Assembly: GCA_002483395.1 (NCBI GenBank)
Contig: DLHV01000067.1
Coordinates: forward strand, 481 to 7,994
Source: Chloracidobacterium sp. UBA7659
Lineage (GTDB): Bacteria > Acidobacteriota > Blastocatellia > Pyrinomonadales > Pyrinomonadaceae
Reading direction: 5' to 3'
Length of the DNA: 7,514 bases
The notes below the pieces were generated by a model that worked only from the letters and a program-made list of their open reading frames with translations, did not search any database and was not told where the DNA came from. Positions within the stretch are counted from its first letter, which is position 1. Each line of letters starts with the position of its first letter. The position numbers and the translations under genes are program-made. This document shows positions 1 through 6,433 of this stretch, one piece after another.

Positions 1-1407
1 TTCCTCGGTTGAGTTGAACGGAATGCAGCGGATCGTCGCCTTGGTTTCTTCCTTGATCTTTTCCTCGGTTTCGGCGGTGCCGTCCCAGTGGGCCATTATG
101 AAGCCGCCTTTTTCGATCTGAGATTTGAAATCGTCCCAGTTGTCGACGAGGTGTGTGTTTGCTTCGCGAAACGTGTGAGCCTTTTCGTATAAACTTACCT
201 GGATGTCGTCGAGAAGAGTCTCTAAATAGCTGGTTATGCCTGCGATCGGAACCGACTCCTTGGTGAGGAGGTCGCGGCGGGCGACTTCGATCGTGCCGTT
301 TTCAAGGTCACGCATTCCGAGGCCGAGACGCACCGGGACGCCTCGAAGCTCATATTCCGCAAATTTCCAACCTGAACGCTGATGTTCACTATCGTCGTAT
401 TTCACTGAAATTCCGGCGGCCTTCAATTCCTCAAAGATAGGATTGACCTTCGCGCTGATCGTCGCGAGGTCTTCGGGTGTTTTGTAGATCGGAATGATGA
501 CTACCTGTATCGGAGCGAGCTTCGGCGGTAAGACGAGGCCGAGGTCGTCCGAATGCGCCATGATCAGCGCACCCATTAGACGCGTTGAAACGCCCCAGCT
601 TGTCGCCCATGCGAATTCAAGCTGGTTTTCTTTGTTAACAAATTTTACGTCGAACGCCCTGGCGAAATTCTGTCCCAGAAAATGCGACGTTCCGCATTGA
701 AGAGCTTTCCCGTCCTGCATCATACCTTCGATGCAATAGGTTTCGATCGCACCCGCGAACCGCTCGCTCGGTGTTTTAACGCCCTGCACGACGGGCAATG
801 CCATCCAGTTTTCAGCAAATGAGGCGTAAACACCCAACATCTGTTCGGTTTCGGCTACCGCTTCCTGTTCCGTCGCATGAGCGGTGTGGCCTTCCTGCCA
901 CAGAAATTCAGCGGTTCGTAAAAAGATACGAGTACGCATCTCCCACCGAACGATGTTGCACCATTGATTGATCAGCAGTGGCAGATCGCGCCAGGATTGG
1001 ATCCAGCCTTTGTACGCGTTCCAGATTACGGTTTCCGAAGTCGGGCGGATTATCAGTTCTTCTTCGAGCTTCGCGGTTGGATCAACGATTAGGCCATTGC
1101 CGTCGGGATTGGCTTTTAGGCGATAGTGCGTCACGACAGCGCATTCCTTTGCAAAGCCTTCGGCATGCTCCTCCTCCTTTTCGAGAAACGATTTGGGCAC
1201 GAAAAGCGGGAAATAGGCGTTTTGATGGCCCGTGTCCTTGAACATGTCGTCCAGGGCGCGCTGCATTTTTTCCCAGATCGCAAAGCCGTAAGGTTTTATC
1301 ACCATGCAGCCGCGTACGGCGGAATTTTCAGCCAGATCGGCGCGTTTGACGATTTCGTTATACCATTCTGAATAGTTTTCAGATCTTTTAGGAAGTGCTT
1401 TGCTCAT
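1..1407 (-). CDS. proS: Proline--tRNA ligase, archaeal/eukaryotic type (3' end outside window)
   Basis: Class II aminoacyl-tRNA synthetase that activates proline with ATP and loads it onto tRNA-Pro in the cytoplasm. Reading the minus strand from the ATG at 1407 gives 469 uninterrupted codons with no stop before the window edge. Family members are roughly 480-500 residues, so only a short C-terminal tail should be missing. Visible marks are RPTSET (121-126), the motif 2 region with [20 protein letters not shown] (158-177), [12 protein letters not shown] (238-249), and the motif 3 region [20 protein letters not shown] (269-288). An anticodon-binding domain starts near 290 ([15 protein letters not shown]). 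Fewer than 100 residues separate motifs 2 and 3, so the roughly 180-residue INS editing domain of typical bacterial ProRS is absent. This marks the archaeal/eukaryotic-type (ThrRS-like) branch. No Shine-Dalgarno precedes the start; a CACAGAG repeat arm lies 12 nt upstream. It is divergent from proline dehydrogenase. Confidence 0.96.
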   Translation of the reverse strand, partial: MSKALPKRSENYSEWYNEIVKRADLAENSAVRGCMVIKPYGFAIWEKMQRALDDMFKDTGHQNAYFPLFVPKSFLEKEEEHAEGFAKECAVVTHYRLKANPDGNGLIVDPTAKLEEELIIRPTSETVIWNAYKGWIQSWRDLPLLINQWCNIVRWEMRTRIFLRTAEFLWQEGHTAHATEQEAVAETEQMLGVYASFAENWMALPVVQGVKTPSERFAGAIETYCIEGMMQDGKALQCGTSHFLGQNFARAFDVKFVNKENQLEFAWATSWGVSTRLMGALIMAHSDDLGLVLPPKLAPIQVVIIPIYKTPEDLATISAKVNPIFEELKAAGISVKYDDSEHQRSGWKFAEYELRGVPVRLGLGMRDLENGTIEVARRDLLTKESVPIAGITSYLETLLDDIQVSLYEKAHTFREANTHLVDNWDDFKSQIEKGGFIMAHWDGTAETEEKIKEETKATIRCIPFNSTEE

Positions 1408-1414
1408 AAGATAG

Positions 1415-1547
1415 TTTCACCACAGAGGCACGGAGGCACAGAGGTAAAAGGAGATGATACGGTAAATGGACAAAAGACTCAATTTGCTCAAAACCATTCC
1501 TTGCCTTACTCTGTGTCTCTGTGTCTCTGTGGTAAATTAGTTTTTTT
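1415..1547. repeat. Inverted CACAGAG repeat pair in the divergent gap
   Basis: The gap between proS and proline dehydrogenase holds two 24-nt arms in inverted orientation, at 1420-1443 and 1509-1532, separated by 65 nt. Each arm is three 8-nt units of CACAGAGR type. The arms match at 21 of 24 positions, and all three differences are G/A transitions. In plus-strand RNA these become G-U wobbles, so the stem could pair along its whole length; in minus-strand RNA they would be C-A mismatches. Each arm ends 12 nt (proS) or 15 nt (proline dehydrogenase) before a start codon and has the same orientation relative to that gene. From memory, repeats of this kind are scattered in intergenic DNA of Acidobacteriota and other environmental bacteria. 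Whether they carry a promoter, act in RNA, or are passive is unknown. Confidence 0.8.
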
Positions 1548-2726
1548 ATGAGCGAATTCAAACTGGACTTTCAGGACACGGCCACCGCTTTTGCCGATAA
1601 ATCCGACACCGAACTAAAGGAAAAGTACCGAATCTTTCGATTACTGAATTCACCGTTTCTGAACACGATCGGGACGCGGTCGGCGACGTGGGCTTTGTCC
1701 CTCGGCCTGCCGGTCGAAAGGCTTATCAAAAACACAATATTCGAGCAGTTCTGCGGTGGCGAGACGATTGAGGAATGCGAGCCGACTGTAAACAAACTTT
1801 CCGCCGCCGGCATCGGATCGATCCTTGATTATTCGATCGAAGGCAAATCGACCGAGGACGACTTTGACCGTACTAAAGAAGAAATAATTCGGACTGTCAA
1901 GCGGGCAAAAAACGACCCGATTATTCCTTTTTCCGTTTTCAAGGTTACAGGGATAGCACCGCTTGGAACGCTTGAGAGACTGAGCGGGAAGAAGAAGCTC
2001 GACGCCAAAAGCCAGATGAAATGCGAACACCTGAATGCGCGGGTGAATGAGATCTGCTCATACGCATATTCGATCGGGCAGCCAGTTTTTATAGACGCCG
2101 AGGAATCGTGGATACAGGACGCCATCGACCGCCTCGCCGTCGAGATGATGGAGAAATACAACCTTGAAGGCCCGCTCATTTTCACAACACTTCAAATGTA
2201 CCGCACCGACCGGCTGCAATATTTGAAAGACGCACGACGGCAGGCAAAAAACGACGGTTACATACTGGCAGTCAAGCTTGTGCGCGGAGCGTACATGGAA
2301 AAAGAACGCGAACGTGCGGAGGAATTGGGATATCCTTCACCTATCCACGTGGATAAAAAGGCCACCGACCGCGATTATGACGCCGCGATAGATTATTGTC
2401 TCGATCACCTGGACGATGTAGCTTTCGTCGCCGGTACTCACAATGAGAAGAGCACGCATTTACTCGCAAAGAAAATGCACGAACGCGGTATCCCGCACGA
2501 TCACCCGCACATTTTTTACTCGCAGCTCTTCGGCATGAGCGACAATCTTTCGTACGTCCTTGGCAAAAATGGTTATAACGTGTCGAAATACGTTCCTTAC
2601 GGGCCGGTGAAGGATACGGTCCCTTATCTTGTTCGAAGGGCCGAGGAGAATAGCTCGGCGGCCGGGCAAATAAGCAGGGAATTGGAGATGATAAGTCGAG
2701 AATTGAAACGACGCGGGCTATCTTAG
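1548..2726 (+). CDS. Proline dehydrogenase (monofunctional PRODH)
   Basis: FAD enzyme that oxidises L-proline to delta-1-pyrroline-5-carboxylate, the first step of proline use as a carbon and nitrogen source, passing electrons to the quinone pool. The 392-residue protein has only the PRODH barrel and lacks the P5C dehydrogenase half of fused PutA. No P5C dehydrogenase gene is in this window. Family marks in order: SILDYSIEGK (91-100), FIDAEESW (181-188), LQMYRTDRLQYL (215-226), KLVRGAYMEKE (243-253), VAGTHNEKS (294-302), FYSQLFGMSDNLSYVLG (323-339), and YVPYGPVKDTVPYLVRRAEE (348-367) followed by NS. The RRAEEN segment is the substrate carboxylate-binding arginine region near the C-terminus. 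The ATG at 1548 gives full length but has no Shine-Dalgarno; a run of seven T precedes it. The 3' end overlaps the convergent 119-aa gene by 9 nt. Confidence 0.94.
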   Translation: MSEFKLDFQDTATAFADKSDTELKEKYRIFRLLNSPFLNTIGTRSATWALSLGLPVERLIKNTIFEQFCGGETIEECEPTVNKLSAAGIGSILDYSIEGKSTEDDFDRTKEEIIRTVKRAKNDPIIPFSVFKVTGIAPLGTLERLSGKKKLDAKSQMKCEHLNARVNEICSYAYSIGQPVFIDAEESWIQDAIDRLAVEMMEKYNLEGPLIFTTLQMYRTDRLQYLKDARRQAKNDGYILAVKLVRGAYMEKERERAEELGYPSPIHVDKKATDRDYDAAIDYCLDHLDDVAFVAGTHNEKSTHLLAKKMHERGIPHDHPHIFYSQLFGMSDNLSYVLGKNGYNVSKYVPYGPVKDTVPYLVRRAEENSSAAGQISRELEMISRELKRRGLS

Positions 2727-3077
2727 GCCAAGCAGCAGACGAACAGACCGGTCGGACACTTCACGACTCTCGTCCTGTTTCCATTGATTGAAGGCAATGA
2801 GCTCATTATCGTTCAAAGACACGTTCCGCATCCGGGCAACTTGAGTGCTTTCAAACGCACGATTTGTCAGTGCAAGGTGCGGTTTGCCTATCTTGGGCGG
2901 CGTCCCGGAGTCTAACGCGGCCTCTGCCATTTCGACGTCCAGAAACAGGTCATCGTAGGCCGACAGATGCCAGATCGTATCGTCTGGAAGTTCTTCGATC
3001 GCCAAAACGCGCAAAAGCCCGTATCCGCTTTCGATCTGAAATATCAGGAAATCACCCGGCTCAAAGTTCTGCGACAT
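2718..3077 (-). CDS. Hypothetical protein, 119 aa
   Basis: I do not recognise this protein. It is 119 residues, acidic, with no signal peptide or membrane segment, so probably cytoplasmic. The N-terminal half (FEPGDFLIFQIESGYGLLRV, residues 5-24, then WHLSAYDDLFLD near 37-48) alternates beta-strand-like stretches with glycine turns and suggests a small SH3-like barrel. Its GDF...GYG..RVL pattern faintly recalls Imm26-type immunity proteins, but no toxin gene is nearby and I would not assign that function. A conserved-looking middle segment is LALTNRAFESTQVARM (about 68-83); the C-terminus is helical. Coding is favoured by the full-length frame, a sensible amino-acid mix, and a position filling the space between two genes without a larger competing frame. 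It ends inside the proline dehydrogenase stop region (9-nt convergent overlap). No clear ribosome binding site precedes the ATG at 3077. Confidence 0.72.
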   Translation of the reverse strand: MSQNFEPGDFLIFQIESGYGLLRVLAIEELPDDTIWHLSAYDDLFLDVEMAEAALDSGTPPKIGKPHLALTNRAFESTQVARMRNVSLNDNELIAFNQWKQDESREVSDRSVRLLLGLR

Positions 3078-3090
3078 AATGTATTTTAGA

Positions 3091-3131
3091 TTTGCGATTT
3101 ACGATTTGGCAATTTGCGATTTGGCAATTGA
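3091..3131. repeat. Short AT-rich tandem repeat (15-nt period)
   Basis: CGATTTGGCAATT occurs exactly twice, at 3102-3114 and 3117-3129, with a 15-nt period. A partial copy (TTTGCGATTTA) precedes it. It lies in the 125-nt gap between the divergent starts of the 119-aa gene and the deaminase, where promoters for both must lie. It may be a low-complexity spacer repeat or paired binding sites; the sequence does not decide. Confidence 0.7.
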
Positions 3132-3202
3132 GCATGCCCAAAAAAGTGGTTTAATTTATTACATGATCCGACAAGCATTAGCCCGATGGTGTGAACAGAA
3201 AG

Positions 3203-3643
3203 ATGGATTACAAAGCAATGTTGGCAGTCGCCATTGAAGAAGCGTGGGCTGGACTGTCGGAAGGCGGCATTCCGATCGGCGCGGCATTATTCGATGGCGA
3301 CGGAAAGCTGCTCGGCCGCGGGCACAATCGCCGAGTACAGGAAAACGACCCGTCAATACACGGCGAAACGGATGCTTTTCGCAAAGCTGGCCGTCAGCGT
3401 AGCTATCGAAACACAATCATGGTCACGACGCTTGCTCCATGCTGGTATTGCAGCGGGCTTGTCCGGCAATTCGGCATCGGGACGGTAGTTGTCGGCGAGT
3501 CGGTTAATTTTGACGGCGGTGTCGAATGGCTTCGCGAAAGTGGCGTGACGGTGATCGATCTCAATTCGGAAGAGTGTGTCGAGATGCTTGCCGCCTATAT
3601 CGCCGCGAATCCCGAGGCCTGGAACGAAGACATTGGCGAGTAG
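3203..3643 (+). CDS. Cytosine deaminase, fungal Fcy1-like (CDA-fold zinc deaminase)
   Basis: Zinc hydrolase of the cytidine deaminase fold, most likely converting cytosine to uracil plus ammonia in pyrimidine salvage. Of 146 residues, the zinc site is His53 and catalytic Glu55 in HGE, with Cys80 and Cys83 in APCWYC. Similarity to yeast Fcy1 extends beyond the zinc site: EGGIPIG near 20-26, GRGHN (Asn42, matching Fcy1 Asn51), VVGESVNF (Phe103, matching Phe114), and the C-terminus AWNEDIGE (Trp140 and Asp143, matching Trp152 and Asp155). Yeast Ser89 is Ala78 here. This differs from bacterial CodA, an amidohydrolase barrel. I chose the ATG at 3203; a GTG at 3191 would add four residues, and neither has a strong ribosome site. 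A weak promoter candidate is TTGAGC at 3128 with TTAATT at 3151. No uptake or uracil phosphoribosyltransferase gene adjoins. Another small-base deaminase activity is possible. Confidence 0.88.
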   Translation: MDYKAMLAVAIEEAWAGLSEGGIPIGAALFDGDGKLLGRGHNRRVQENDPSIHGETDAFRKAGRQRSYRNTIMVTTLAPCWYCSGLVRQFGIGTVVVGESVNFDGGVEWLRESGVTVIDLNSEECVEMLAAYIAANPEAWNEDIGE

Positions 3644-3652
3644 GTGATTTCA

Positions 3653-3733
3653 GTCGGGCGAAAATGCGAGTGTGAACGAGCGTGCGGATTTGCCCGTCGG
3701 GTAGAAACGCGAGTGTAAACGAGCGTGCAAATT
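3653..3733. repeat. Two-copy 38-nt direct repeat
   Basis: Copies at 3653-3690 and 3696-3733 (43-nt period) agree at 31 of 38 positions, and all seven differences are transitions. The best-kept core is GCGAGTGTRAACGAGCGTGC (3666-3685 and 3709-3728). The repeat begins 9 nt after the deaminase stop and lies in the 190-nt gap before the CoA-transferase. It shows no hairpin or T-tract, so it does not look like a terminator. A dispersed genomic repeat is my best guess. Confidence 0.75.
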
Positions 3734-3833
3734 GCGTGTTCTGGGCCAAACTGAGGCACGCTTCCTAACTGCCGCGTTTCCGCCCGTATTCGCCATAACG
3801 TACAATGCAAGAAGGGTTTGTACGTTTAGAATT

Positions 3834-5114
3834 ATGACAAAAACACAAACAGCCGCGGATGCGGTAAAGACAATCAAATCCGGCGACCGCGTTTTTATTC
3901 ACGGGATCGCGGCGGCTCCTTTACAGTTGATCGAGGCAATGACCGACCGTGCGAATGAACTACGCGACGTTGAGATCGTCCATTTGCATACCGAAGGTTT
4001 TGCCCGGTACTCCGAACCGCGGTACGCGGAGAATTTTCGTGTTAATGCCTTTTTTGTCGGCGCAAATGTGCGAAAGGCCGTGCATGAAGGCCGCGGCGAC
4101 TACATTCCCGTTTTTCTTTCCGAAATTCCCGCGCTGTTCCGCAAGGGCGTGCTGCCATTGAATGTCGCTCTGATCCATGTCTCGCCCCCAGATAAACACG
4201 GCTTCTGCTCTCTCGGCGTTTCAGTTGATATTGCCCGGGCGGCGGTCGAATGCGCCGATCACGTGATCGCTCAGGTCAATCCGCAAATGCCTCGGACACT
4301 CGGCGACGCCCTGGTTAATATTCGCGATATCGACGCAATCGTCGAAGTTGACGAACCGCTGCCAGAGATGCCTATTCCGGAATTATCGGACGTCGACCGT
4401 TCCATCGGCCGTTACGTTGCGGAGATGATCGACGACGGGGCTACGCTCCAGATGGGCATCGGATCGATCCCTAACGCCGTCCTGGCCTCGCTCACGGGAC
4501 ACGAACACCTTGGCATTCACACTGAAATGTTCTCGGACGGGCTAATAGATCTCGTTGAATCCGGGGTGGTCACGGGTGAAAAAAAGATCAAACATCCCGG
4601 CAAGATCGTTGCGGGATTCGTGATGGGCACGCGGCGGCTTTATGATTTTGTTGATGATAATCCGCAGGTTCTTATGCTCGATATCGCCTATGTCAACGAC
4701 AGCGCCGTCATCCGCCGTAACCCGAAGGTCACCGCGATCAACAGTGCGATCGAGGTCGATCTGACTGGGCAGGTTTGTGCGGATTCAATTGGCACCATGC
4801 AGTACTCTGGGGTCGGCGGGCAGATGGATTTTATTCGCGGGGCCTCGCTGTCCGAGGGCGGAAAGCCGATTATCGCATTACCATCTACGACATCGCGCGG
4901 CGAGAGCAAAATCGTGCCGTTTCTCAAGGAAGGAGCGGGAGTTGTTACGACGAGGGCACACGTACATTACATCGTGACGGAATTTGGCGTTGCAAATCTT
5001 TACGGCAAAAACCTTCGACAGCGTGCGACAGAATTGATAGGCATTGCTCATCCCGACCATCGTGAAAAGCTCCATAAAGCAGTTTTCGAGCGGTTCAAAA
5101 CCGCCTCAATTTAA
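3834..5114 (+). CDS. Acetyl-CoA hydrolase/transferase family CoA-transferase (4-hydroxybutyrate CoA-transferase-like)
   Basis: Class I CoA-transferase expected to exchange CoA between acetyl-CoA (or another acyl-CoA) and a short-chain acid through a glutamyl-CoA thioester. The 426-residue length matches the Cat2/AbfT (4-hydroxybutyrate or butyrate:acetate) branch better than the roughly 500-residue succinyl-CoA:acetate branch. Marks: FIHGIAAAP (21-29), HVSPPDKHGFCSLG (115-128), GIGSIPNAV (208-216), HTEMFSDG with the likely catalytic Glu231, GGQMDFIRGA (328-337), and EFGVANLYGKNLRQRA (383-398) with LIGIAHPDHRE after it. The frame is open back to a TTG at 3732, but that extension runs through intergenic repeat DNA and lacks family similarity, so the ATG at 3834 is the start. 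No Shine-Dalgarno is seen; TACAAT at 3801-3806 is a possible -10 box with a poor -35. The thiolase follows after 69 nt, suggesting shared acyl-CoA metabolism. Exact substrate is not decidable. Confidence 0.9.
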   Translation: MTKTQTAADAVKTIKSGDRVFIHGIAAAPLQLIEAMTDRANELRDVEIVHLHTEGFARYSEPRYAENFRVNAFFVGANVRKAVHEGRGDYIPVFLSEIPALFRKGVLPLNVALIHVSPPDKHGFCSLGVSVDIARAAVECADHVIAQVNPQMPRTLGDALVNIRDIDAIVEVDEPLPEMPIPELSDVDRSIGRYVAEMIDDGATLQMGIGSIPNAVLASLTGHEHLGIHTEMFSDGLIDLVESGVVTGEKKIKHPGKIVAGFVMGTRRLYDFVDDNPQVLMLDIAYVNDSAVIRRNPKVTAINSAIEVDLTGQVCADSIGTMQYSGVGGQMDFIRGASLSEGGKPIIALPSTTSRGESKIVPFLKEGAGVVTTRAHVHYIVTEFGVANLYGKNLRQRATELIGIAHPDHREKLHKAVFERFKTASI

Positions 5115-5115
5115 T

Positions 5116-5155
5116 TTTGTTCGATTCGATGCTAATCTGTTTATTTGTTCGATTC
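5116..5155. repeat. 12-nt perfect direct repeat before the thiolase gene
   Basis: TTTGTTCGATTC occurs at 5116-5127 and again at 5144-5155, 28 nt apart start to start, inside the 69-nt gap between the CoA-transferase stop and the thiolase ATG. There is no terminator hairpin in this gap, so read-through from the CoA-transferase is possible. The pair could be an operator or a chance duplication. Confidence 0.6.
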
Positions 5156-5183
5156 TTATGTTTAAGACTTTATCAAAACTAAT

Positions 5184-6368
5184 ATGAATGAAGCAGTCAT
5201 AATAAGCGCGGCGAGAACGCCGACGGGGAAGTTTTTGGGGGCTTTGAAGGGCTTTTCAGCTCCGGAGCTTGGGGCAATTGCGATAAAGGAAGCAGTTAAG
5301 AGAGCTGGCGTCGGCGAGGCTGATGTTGACGAAGTAATTATGGGTTGCGTTGTGCAGGCCGGCATAGGCCAGGCTCCTGCGCGACAAGCCGCGTTAAAGG
5401 CAGGCTTGCCGCCGACGGTTTCGGCGTTGACCGTGAACATGGTTTGCGGTTCGGGTTTGCGTGCGGTTGCGTTAGCAAGTCAGGCTGTGCAACTTGGCGA
5501 TTCGGAAGTTGTTGTTGCGGGCGGCATGGAATCGATGTCGAATGTTCCATACGCATTGCAGACTGCGCGCGAAGGCTTTCGCATGGGAAACCAGACGGCG
5601 ACTGATCTGATGATCCACGACGGGCTGTGGTGCCCGTTCGAGAATTGGCACATGGGCAATACCGGCGAAGTCGTCGCCGAAAAATACGAGATCACGCGCG
5701 AAGAACAGGACGACTTTGCGTTCAACTCGCACCGTAAAGCTGCCGAAGCGCAGGCCGCAGGCAAATTCAAAGACGAGATCGTGGCGATCGAAATTCCGCA
5801 GAAAAAGGGCGACCCCGTTGTGCTCGATTACGACGAGCCGGTACGCGCGGACACCACGGTCGATAGCTTAAGCAAGTTAAAACCTGCATTCAAAAAAGAC
5901 GGCGGCACAGTAACCGCCGGCAATGCTCCTGGCGTGAACGACGGAGCTTCGGCGTTAGTTGTTACATCTGCCGAGAAGGCAAAAGAGCTTGGCATCGAGC
6001 CGCTCGGTCGCGTCGTTGCTTCGGCGACTTCTGGCATCGAGCCGAAATTGATCATGATGGCGCCGGTTCAGGGCGTGCTCAACGTGCTCAAAAAAGCCGG
6101 CTGGACAATGGACGAGGTTGATTTATTTGAGCTAAACGAGGCGTTTAGTGTTCAGGCGCTTGGTGTAATGATGGAACTCGGCCTCGATAAATCGAAGGTC
6201 AACGTCAACGGCGGAGCAGTTGCTCTCGGCCACGCAATCGGCAATTCCGGCGGCCGCGTTCTCACGACTTTACTCTATGAAATGAAACGTCGCGGCGCAA
6301 AGAAAGGCATCGCGGCTCTTTGTCTTGGCGGCGGCAATTCAGTTGCCATGGCCGTAGAACGCGACTAA
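5184..6368 (+). CDS. atoB: Acetyl-CoA C-acetyltransferase (thiolase)
   Basis: Cytoplasmic thiolase that condenses two acetyl-CoA to acetoacetyl-CoA or runs the reverse cleavage. Length (394) is normal for biosynthetic/degradative type II thiolases. The N-terminus [19 protein letters not shown] (5-23) is typical. The nucleophile is Cys88 in NMVCGSGL, and CoA-loop residues include HMG (156-158). The remaining catalytic elements are NEAF (318-321), His350 in [12 protein letters not shown], and Cys380 in ALCLGGG. All expected catalytic residues are present. Two usually conserved spots differ: GHPIG is GHAIG, and the TAGNASG loop is TAGNAPG (244-250). Both are conservative enough to expect activity. 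The start at 5184 matches the family N-terminus exactly, though no ribosome binding site is visible. It lies 69 nt downstream of the CoA-transferase and upstream of a 3-hydroxybutyryl-CoA dehydrogenase, which supports the acetoacetyl-CoA role. Confidence 0.94.
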   Translation: MNEAVIISAARTPTGKFLGALKGFSAPELGAIAIKEAVKRAGVGEADVDEVIMGCVVQAGIGQAPARQAALKAGLPPTVSALTVNMVCGSGLRAVALASQAVQLGDSEVVVAGGMESMSNVPYALQTAREGFRMGNQTATDLMIHDGLWCPFENWHMGNTGEVVAEKYEITREEQDDFAFNSHRKAAEAQAAGKFKDEIVAIEIPQKKGDPVVLDYDEPVRADTTVDSLSKLKPAFKKDGGTVTAGNAPGVNDGASALVVTSAEKAKELGIEPLGRVVASATSGIEPKLIMMAPVQGVLNVLKKAGWTMDEVDLFELNEAFSVQALGVMMELGLDKSKVNVNGGAVALGHAIGNSGGRVLTTLLYEMKRRGAKKGIAALCLGGGNSVAMAVERD

Positions 6369-6425
6369 TAATTCAACCGATTATCGCAACAAACAAATGC
6401 CGTTTTCGTTAATCTAAACGAGTTT

Positions 6426-6430
6426 GGAGG
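6426..6430 (+). promoter_or_regulatory. Shine-Dalgarno site for the membrane protein
   Basis: GGAGG lies 3 nt before the ATG at 6434 and 6 nt before the next in-frame ATG at 6437. The usual spacing of about 5-9 nt favours the second ATG as the main start. It is the strongest ribosome binding site in the window; most other genes here have none. Confidence 0.7.
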
Positions 6431-6433
6431 TTT

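Noticed and set aside
494..1371. Several plus-strand open frames of 68-87 codons inside proS.
   Set aside because: They are shadows of the minus-strand proS frame, which has clear family motifs along its whole length.
1466..1540. 24-codon open frame (MDKRLNLLK...VSVVN) ending 7 nt before the proline dehydrogenase ATG, which could be a leader peptide.
   Set aside because: Its second half is simply the translated CACAGAG repeat, it has no proline-rich run expected of a proline attenuator (one Pro only), and the GGAG before it is 12 nt away.
2718..3077. Reading the 119-aa gene as an Imm26-type immunity protein of a toxin system.
   Set aside because: Only a faint N-terminal pattern supports it, and neither a toxin nor secretion genes are nearby.
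3561..3877. Three overlapping minus-strand frames of 62-75 codons across the gap before the CoA-transferase, with repeated RSFTLAF-like peptide segments.
   Set aside because: The internal peptide repetition comes from the 38-nt direct DNA repeat read in different frames; there is no ribosome site and they run into real genes.
6406..6421. Small hairpin TCGTT...AACGA between the thiolase and the membrane protein gene.
   Set aside because: The stem is only 5 bp and no T-tract follows, so it does not qualify as a terminator.
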